A DNA stretch of 40,616 nt from an uncultured Cytophagales bacterium. Lineage in GTDB: Bacteria > Bacteroidota > Bacteroidia > Cytophagales > Bernardetiaceae. A model generated the notes under the pieces. The model was not told the origin of the DNA, did no database searches, and was given only the letters and a program-made list of their open reading frames with translations. The position numbers and the translations under genes are program-made. The stretch's first letter is position 1. Every line of letters begins with the position of its first letter. The stretch spans positions 1 through 40,616 of the forward strand of contig CAKZOK010000156.1 in the NCBI GenBank assembly GCA_937136415.1, in the 5' to 3' direction. Positions 35,741 to 40,616 of this stretch are shown here, in pieces.

Positions 35741-36676
35741 ATGCTGACCGACACATTACTATTAATTGAACCTAATCATTTTACGGCTAATCCTGATACG
35801 ATTGCTACTAATTTTTATCAAAAAAAAATTGCAGAAAGTGATAAAATTATTACCCAAAGGCTTGCCAAACAAGAATTTGATATGTTAATCAAAGAATTAC
35901 AAAAAAATGATATAAAAACAATCATCTTACCAGCCAAAAGAAAAGATAAAAAAAAAGTCATTACACCAGATGCTCTTTTTCCAAATAATTGGATTTCCTT
36001 TCATTCTAATTCTGATAAAAAAGCTATTTTATATCCAATGTGTGGCAAAAACAGAAGACTAGAACGCAGAAATGATGCCATTGAAGAAGTTCAAAAATTA
36101 GGTTTCCAGATTAAGGAAATTATAGACCTCACTAGCTTTGAGAATCAAAATTCTTTTTTAGAAGGTACAGGAAGTTTAATTTTAGATAGAAAAAACAAAA
36201 TTGTTTATGCTTGCCTTTCTCAACGAACCAATAAAACTTTGATTGATTTGTTTTGTAAGAGAATGAACTACAAAAGTATTGTTTTTATTTCAGAACAAGA
36301 AACAAATGAAGGTTTGAAGCCAATTTATCACACCAACGTAATGATGTCAGTAGGCGAAAAAATAGCTGTTGTTTGTTTGGAATCCATCAAAAATGAAGAA
36401 GAGAGAAATAATTTAGTCCAAAAATTGGAAGCCACAGGAAAACAAATTTTGGAAATAAGTTTGAAACAAAAACATCATTTTGCAGGAAATATGTTACAAG
36501 TTAAGAACTCAAAAAGTCAGCGTTTTTGGGTTATGTCAGAAGCTGCACACCAAATTCTTTCAAAAAATCAAATAGATGTTTTGGAAAAAGAAAGTAAGAT
36601 TATTTCTAGCCCTATTCCAACCATAGAAAAGTATGGAGGTGGGAGTGTTCGCTGTATGCTTTGTGAAATTTTTTAG
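35741..36676 (+). CDS. ctlX: CtlX-like arginine deiminase-related hydrolase
   Basis: A member of the guanidino-modifying (pentein) family, close to the citrulline utilisation hydrolase CtlX. The frame is open from 35648, but I start at 35741 (MLTDTLLLIEPNHFTANPDT, 311 residues). That is where family similarity begins, and a consensus promoter lies just upstream, inside the longer frame. Pentein features: FPNNWISFH at 80-88, EGTGSLILD in the middle, the catalytic His in IYHTNVMMS, and a C-terminal GGGSVRCMLCEIF with the nucleophile Cys305. It probably acts on citrulline or a related guanidino/ureido compound in the cytoplasm. The gene name is by similarity. It converges on the acyltransferase gene with 12 bp between them. 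Confidence 0.8.
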   Translation: MLTDTLLLIEPNHFTANPDTIATNFYQKKIAESDKIITQRLAKQEFDMLIKELQKNDIKTIILPAKRKDKKKVITPDALFPNNWISFHSNSDKKAILYPMCGKNRRLERRNDAIEEVQKLGFQIKEIIDLTSFENQNSFLEGTGSLILDRKNKIVYACLSQRTNKTLIDLFCKRMNYKSIVFISEQETNEGLKPIYHTNVMMSVGEKIAVVCLESIKNEEERNNLVQKLEATGKQILEISLKQKHHFAGNMLQVKNSKSQRFWVMSEAAHQILSKNQIDVLEKESKIISSPIPTIEKYGGGSVRCMLCEIF

Positions 36677-36688
36677 ATAATTTAAAAT

Positions 36689-37567
36689 TTAGTTTTTCTT
36701 TGCTCTTTTCCATCTTTTATGTGTCCATAGCCAGTTTTCAGGCGATTTACGCACGGCATCTTCTATAATTTTGGAATACTCATCAAGAATAGAAAAATCT
36801 GTTCCTTTTTCATCTATTTTGTAGGGAGGCTTTGTAACAGGCTCTAAAGAGTATAAATAATGCCCTCGTTTTGGCTTCGTAATTCGGACAAAATAAACAG
36901 GCAGATTAGCTTGAGGAGCAAGACGAGCCACTCCCACAAAAAAAGGAACTTCCTTTCCAAAAAAAGTAGTCCAATATTGTGCATTATGTCCTGCTGGGGT
37001 TTGGTCAGCAACCAAAATATAAGCTGTCGAAATATCTTTTGGTTTTATAATTTCTTTATTCGAAACTTTCATTTCTAAAGGAACTGCTCCAAATTGAGAA
37101 CGCATTTGATAAATTAATTTATCAATTTCTTTGTTTGCTAATTGTTTATAAACAGGCGAAACCACCGTTTCAAGTTCTGCCGAGCAAGCCATGCTTACCC
37201 ATTCCCAACTAAAATGATGTGTTACCAAAGCGATTATTGATTGCTTATTTTTGGCTAGAGTTTCAGCAATTTGTAATGTATTTCCTATTGGACGAGTGCG
37301 CTTCATGACCTCTTCTTTTGAGATATGAAACGACTTTACAGTTTCGATAATAAAATCACAAAAATTTCTGTAAAAAGCTCTTGCTATTTTTTCTCTTTCT
37401 TTTTGTGTTTTTTCTGGAAAAGCAATATAGAGATTATCCAAAACTACTTTTTTACGGTATAATTTGCCATAATAAACCACCACAAAAAGTAAATCTGAAA
37501 TCAGATATAAAAACCATAAAGGCAAACGAGCAAGAAGTTTTATAAAAAATGGAATCATAATGAACAA
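36689..37567 (-). CDS. Lipid A acyltransferase (LpxL/HtrB-type lysophospholipid acyltransferase)
   Basis: Transfers a secondary acyl chain to Kdo-lipid A or a similar acceptor at the inner membrane. The 292 residues suit the family. An N-terminal membrane helix is visible (about 4-32), then the catalytic HX4E motif in LVTHHFSWEW (His followed by Glu), the substrate-site region ILVADQTPAGHNAQYWTTFFGKEVPF, and a conserved C-terminal NWLWTHKRWK. The MFIM start could also be the second Met three codons in. Together with waaA at the window start it points to normal LPS lipid A assembly, though the two genes are 35 kb apart. The exact acyl donor is unknown. Confidence 0.9.
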   Translation of the reverse strand: MFIMIPFFIKLLARLPLWFLYLISDLLFVVVYYGKLYRKKVVLDNLYIAFPEKTQKEREKIARAFYRNFCDFIIETVKSFHISKEEVMKRTRPIGNTLQIAETLAKNKQSIIALVTHHFSWEWVSMACSAELETVVSPVYKQLANKEIDKLIYQMRSQFGAVPLEMKVSNKEIIKPKDISTAYILVADQTPAGHNAQYWTTFFGKEVPFFVGVARLAPQANLPVYFVRITKPKRGHYLYSLEPVTKPPYKIDEKGTDFSILDEYSKIIEDAVRKSPENWLWTHKRWKRAKKN

Positions 37568-37600
37568 TTACGAATTAAAAATTACGAATTACGAATTGAA
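37567..37600. repeat. Three copies of ATTACGAATT upstream of the acyltransferase gene
   Basis: ATTACGAATT occurs at 37567-37576, 37581-37590 and 37588-37597. An 18-base piece (37571-37588) is the reverse complement of 24813-24830. Short dispersed motifs of this type are common in AT-rich Bacteroidota intergenic DNA; function is unknown. Confidence 0.45.
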
Positions 37601-37693
37601 ATACAACAGCTTAAATTACGACGGTTTGAGGTTTCTCACTTTATAAAACCTTTTTGATTCAAAAATGGAATAAATATATTTAGAAGTTCAAAA

Positions 37694-38386
37694 TTATCGT
37701 AATTTCATTTTATTATCCAAATTAGCTCTACCTGACAGAAGTTCGGAAAAGCTATAATTCAAAACAACTTCATTTTTATCCTCAGAAGAATAAGCTGCTT
37801 TTTTATTTGAATACCTTTTGATTTTTCCTTCTGTTCGTACAATAAAAATGTAATTGGCAGATTCAAAAACATAATCTTGAAAGCGTTTTGTAGCTTCATC
37901 TTCGACTGTTTTTTGTCTTTCTTTTGCTCTATCAAAAAGAGGTTGAAGGTAATGTGTATTATTTCTTTCGAATGTCTTTTTAGAAAACTCAAAGGCTGAC
38001 TTTGAGGGCGCAGGCTCTGTATTAAGTTGGTTAAGAGCTGATGTAAGTGATTCTACATTATCAAAATCAAAGCTAAAACCTGTCAAATAATTTTCATAGT
38101 CGGTAGTGTATTCAACCTCTGTAATTCCTCCAATTTCGGAAAAACTCTCGCTACTTTTTTGAATTACATTTTCAATATTAGCAACAAAGTTTTTTTCTTC
38201 TTGTGTAGAATCTGTAAGCGAAGTTGTAAGTGCAATTTCTTGTTTTCTTCCACTCAAATCTACTGTAAGTGAATATGTTCCCGAACCATCTTTTTTGATA
38301 TAGACTTCTTCACGAAGCTCAAAACAAGAGGTTAGTGTAAGTATAGAAAATAACAAAAAGGCAAATTGTTGTAGTATTTTTTTCAT
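37694..38386 (-). CDS. Lipoprotein of unknown function
   Basis: A 230-residue protein with a lipoprotein signal (MKKILQQFAFLLFSILTLTSC, Cys21). A short conserved-looking beta segment follows (LREEVYIKKDGSGTYSLTVDLSG), then a charged, mixed alpha/beta body and a C-terminal NYSFSELLSGRANLDNKMKLR. The opening resembles small LppM-like or DUF4367-like lipoprotein folds, but I do not assign a family. It is transcribed alone; the gene upstream is on the other strand. Confidence 0.68.
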   Translation of the reverse strand: MKKILQQFAFLLFSILTLTSCFELREEVYIKKDGSGTYSLTVDLSGRKQEIALTTSLTDSTQEEKNFVANIENVIQKSSESFSEIGGITEVEYTTDYENYLTGFSFDFDNVESLTSALNQLNTEPAPSKSAFEFSKKTFERNNTHYLQPLFDRAKERQKTVEDEATKRFQDYVFESANYIFIVRTEGKIKRYSNKKAAYSSEDKNEVVLNYSFSELLSGRANLDNKMKLR

Positions 38387-38450
38387 TAGATTTTATTAAA
38401 GATGTGCATCATTTTTTGAAATAATGAAATTGTGTAAGTATATGCGTTTT

Positions 38451-38486
38451 TGTTGGTGTCGCTGCGCTAAAACACCAATAAAGGCT
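38451..38486 (-). repeat. Family-1 repeat core, diverged
   Basis: TTGGTGT (38453-38459) and ACACCAA (38472-38478) form the stem around the conserved loop (read on the minus strand TTTAGCGCAGCG). Upstream TTGTGTAAGTATATG recalls the right terminal repeat of the full elements, but the other end is not recognisable. Confidence 0.55.
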
Positions 38487-38491
38487 GGGTT

Positions 38492-38547
38492 ATTCTTCCT
38501 TAGAATCAAGTTTACAACTCCAATTCTAAGGAAGAATGTGCATTCTT
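38492..38547. promoter_or_regulatory. Strong hairpin with an overlapping alternative hairpin
   Basis: ATTCTTCCTTAGAAT (38492-38506) pairs perfectly with ATTCTAAGGAAGAAT (38523-38537), 15 bp across a 16-nt loop. The right arm also belongs to a second hairpin, AAGAATG (38532-38538) with CATTCTT (38541-38547). The two structures exclude each other. It lies 166 bp upstream of the 191-aa gene and could be a leader element or a repeat. Confidence 0.5.
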
Positions 38548-38712
38548 AAACAGCTTCAATATTCAAAATTACATAAATACAAGCAGTTTTTTCAGATAAA
38601 ATTTTATAATTGTCTATTTTAAAAATTGATATGCCTTTGCTTTTTTAAATTTTAAAAAATTATTTTTATATTGAGTTTTAAATATTAAATAAAACATTTA
38701 GCTATTCTTTAC

Positions 38713-39288
38713 ATGGAAGAAACAAAAAGTAAAATTTCAGGTGGTAATTACTTCGATACCCCAACAGTAGCACATATAGACGCTTATTATAGAGAAGGTG
38801 TTTTTTATGATGCTGACACGAATAAACCTATTAAACTTGATTACAATGAAAATAGATACGAAAAGGGGATTTTAGTAAAGATAATAGTTCCATTAAAATA
38901 TATTTCAGACGAAAATATAGAAACACATGGAAATAGAATACAAAAGAAAATATTAGATAAAGGCAGTATTTTAAATTTCTGTATGATATATCAAGATGAA
39001 ATGAATGAAAAGTATGATTTTCAATTACTGTTAGAACAAGATTTATTTCTAAACAAAGTAGGAAACAAGCTCGCTAAATTAAACTCTTGCAAATGTACTG
39101 TAACATTACAAGAGGAACATAAAAATAAGACTGTTTTTAAAGACTTTAAACCTATAGAATGTAAATCTTTAAATCAAGCATTTCTACAAACTTCTATCAA
39201 ATACCGTCCTACAAATAGCTCACATGTTTGTAATGTTTTTACTACATTCAAAATGGAAAATGGAAAGTTATTAAACTCATTTAGATAA
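38713..39288 (+). CDS. Protein of unknown function, 191 aa
   Basis: No family recognised. It is a soluble protein with no signal peptide or membrane helix and mixed alpha/beta character. Five cysteines occur in the C-terminal 100 residues (FCMIY, SCKCTV, ECKSL, VCNVF), more than in its neighbours. The N-terminus MEETKSKISGGNYFDTPTVAHIDAYYREGVFYD contains aromatic-rich segments. The gene stands alone with its own terminator-like hairpin, a layout consistent with an acquired accessory gene, but base composition does not obviously differ. Confidence 0.62.
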   Translation: MEETKSKISGGNYFDTPTVAHIDAYYREGVFYDADTNKPIKLDYNENRYEKGILVKIIVPLKYISDENIETHGNRIQKKILDKGSILNFCMIYQDEMNEKYDFQLLLEQDLFLNKVGNKLAKLNSCKCTVTLQEEHKNKTVFKDFKPIECKSLNQAFLQTSIKYRPTNSSHVCNVFTTFKMENGKLLNSFR

Positions 39289-39291
39289 GAT

Positions 39292-39330
39292 AAAAATCCT
39301 TATAAGACATAAAGTTTTGTAAGGATTTTT
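39292..39330. terminator. Bidirectional terminator between convergent genes
   Basis: AAAAATCCTTA (39292-39302) pairs with TAAGGATTTTT (39320-39330), 11 perfect pairs around a 17-nt loop. The A and T runs at the stem base give a U-tail on each strand. It lies 3 bp after the 191-aa gene stop and 25 bp before the GT117 gene stop. Confidence 0.82.
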
Positions 39331-39355
39331 GATATTCAACAAATGAAACTACATT

Positions 39356-40616
39356 TTACTGCATTCCACTTGCTGCACCATATTTTTGAATAGCTTCTGC
39401 AAATATTGTTTGACGTTTTTTGAGGCTTTCTAAGCGAGTAGCGTCTTCTTGTGAAAACTCTAATTTCACTTCATTACCATCATTATCAACTACTACTTTT
39501 CCTTCTTCTTTCATAATTGATTTTTTGGCTTCCAAACGCTGAATTTCTTGGCTTGCCATTGCATCTAATTGACGATAAACAGAAACCAAAACACGCATTT
39601 GAATACTACTACGCTGAACTATATCACTATAATTGAACTGATTTAAGTTGTGTGTATAAACAAAATTTAGATTACTCATTGCACGACTAGAAATATCTTC
39701 TGCAAGTGCAATAGCTTTATCATCTGCCTCTGCCATGTGATAAAGTTGAATAAAATAAGGTTCATAATAACTATAAGGAACATTCATAACAGGCAAGAGT
39801 TCGAAGGCTTTATCCATTGTTTGAATTGCCTTTTCTTTATCACCACGTTCAAAATATTCTTGAGCCAAACGGAAATATACTTGACGAAATTGCGCTCCAA
39901 ATTTCTTGTATTCGTCGTCATAATAACCTTCTGTTTGCATTCCTCTAAACTGGAACTGCTCAACAGCTTTTTTCATTTCTTCAAAATTTACTTCTCCCAA
40001 ATCGCCGTTATTTTGAGCTGCGATAGGCATCAAACGATAAACCATTCCGTCCATTTGTAAATAATCTCTTACATTAAAATTAATGGTATTTGCAGAAGTT
40101 TGATTAAAATAAATCGGACGTTCCCATTTGTTGGTAGCAATTAAGTCTAATAATAAAAGGTCATTTTTATAAATATTATTTCCTTTAATATCAAATTCCA
40201 TTACATCAACAATGCGATTTTCTTTGCCTTTTGGAATAAATCCTTTAGACAAAACATCTTGTTTATTGATAGCCAAAGCAAACTTTTTAGAGAGTAACTT
40301 TCCTGTGCTACTTCCATCTTGCAACTGAACCATTACTTGTCGGTCTTCTTTTTTGAGAAGGTCAAGGTAAAGTTCCAGATTAACAGGTGCATTGATGTTC
40401 TTATCTTCCGAGCCATCTCTATTTCCGATATACATTAAGTAATCATTTTTACCTTGAATGTAATCCTCTCTTTCTAGTGAAATTGGAATTGGTTCAGAAT
40501 CATTTACCTTGCTTGTCATTTGGTCTGCATACCAATCTGTTGCAAAATAACTCAAAACAGCTACTCTGACATCAGTACGGAAACCTTCCACATCTTGCAC
40601 ATACCAAAGTGGGAAC
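39356..40616 (-). CDS. DUF2723 / GT117-family protein, C-terminal part (5' end outside window)
   Basis: The frame is open to the window end. Before the first start-like codon it reads FPLWYVQDVEGFRTDVRV, the conserved segment that in GT117/DUF2723 proteins follows the membrane-embedded glycosyltransferase domain. Only the last 420 or so residues are present. They comprise the soluble periplasmic region (LDLIATNKWERPIYF), TPR-like repeats (AQEYFERGDKEKAIQTMDKAFELLPV) and a charged coiled-coil tail. Full-length homologues are about 1000 residues, with many membrane helices. The family is widespread in Bacteroidota and its members are thought to act as glycosyl transferases in protein O-glycosylation or envelope assembly. 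The 3' end is complete. Confidence 0.85.
   Translation of the reverse strand, partial: FPLWYVQDVEGFRTDVRVAVLSYFATDWYADQMTSKVNDSEPIPISLEREDYIQGKNDYLMYIGNRDGSEDKNINAPVNLELYLDLLKKEDRQVMVQLQDGSSTGKLLSKKFALAINKQDVLSKGFIPKGKENRIVDVMEFDIKGNNIYKNDLLLLDLIATNKWERPIYFNQTSANTINFNVRDYLQMDGMVYRLMPIAAQNNGDLGEVNFEEMKKAVEQFQFRGMQTEGYYDDEYKKFGAQFRQVYFRLAQEYFERGDKEKAIQTMDKAFELLPVMNVPYSYYEPYFIQLYHMAEADDKAIALAEDISSRAMSNLNFVYTHNLNQFNYSDIVQRSSIQMRVLVSVYRQLDAMASQEIQRLEAKKSIMKEEGKVVVDNDGNEVKLEFSQEDATRLESLKKRQTIFAEAIQKYGAASGMQ

Larger units (their letters stand above)
38387..38712. other. Intergenic region with a family-1 core and switching hairpins
   Basis: These 326 bp between two divergent genes hold a family-1 core (38451-38486) and a strong hairpin pair (38492-38547). 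I saw no gene. The stretch before the 191-aa gene is almost pure A and T, so a promoter cannot be placed with confidence. Confidence 0.5.

Overview
The window looks like a chromosomal segment of a marine-type, AT-rich Bacteroidota, most likely Cytophagia close to Bernardetia/Flexibacter. The genus is an inference. The support is: a DUF2723/GT117 protein, a DUF4834 protein, a CarboxypepD_reg-like domain inside an alpha-2-macroglobulin, 7TMR-DISM/SpoIIE signalling, a CtlX-type hydrolase, several Bacteroidota-style TAnnTTTG promoter elements, and few Shine-Dalgarno sequences. I see no rRNA, tRNA, CRISPR array, phage or transposase gene.

Layout. 1-7.3 kb: Kdo transferase WaaA, a small DUF4834 membrane protein, then on the minus strand a two-gene unit (987-aa TPR protein plus outer-membrane beta-barrel) and Maf. 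7.5-13.6 kb: a giant alpha-2-macroglobulin-like protein with an intact thioester motif. 13.8-17.4 kb: front-end-type fatty acid desaturase, PP2C-like phosphatase, outer-membrane protein, and a decayed AAA ATPase. 17.4-21 kb: YfbK-like VWA lipoprotein and a Wzx-type flippase. 21.3-25.6 kb: prolyl oligopeptidase lipoprotein, an Rpn/PDDEXK protein with a 12-bp coding tandem repeat, and a CREST/alkaline-ceramidase-like membrane protein. 25.8-30.6 kb: M20 amidohydrolase, di-haem cytochrome c peroxidase, a metal ABC permease fused to a DtxR/MntR-like repressor, and a DUF1569 protein. 31-36.7 kb: 7TMR-DISM/GAF/SpoIIE phosphatase, MacB/FtsX-type permease, a small anti-sigma-like membrane protein, CtlX. 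36.7-40.6 kb: LpxL-type acyltransferase, a lipoprotein, an unknown 191-aa protein, and the C-terminal part of a GT117 protein running off the end.

Most genes are single transcription units in convergent or divergent arrangement. Cell-envelope functions dominate: lipid A/LPS (WaaA, LpxL, flippase), lipid modification (desaturase, CREST protein), outer-membrane proteins and lipoproteins. Several convergent junctions carry strong intrinsic terminators.

The most notable non-genic content is two families of short structured repeats. Family 1 is a MITE-like element of about 141-146 bp with roughly 22-bp terminal inverted repeats, a central hairpin and a 9-bp flanking duplication at one copy. It has two full copies, one copy cut by the window start, and two core-only relatives. 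Family 2 is an element of about 120 bp with two homologous hairpins; its two copies are inverted relative to each other and one has its first hairpin loop flipped. The most notable gene is the permease-repressor fusion, an arrangement like chlamydial YtgCR, with three TCTAAC/GTTAGA half-sites overlapping its probable promoter.
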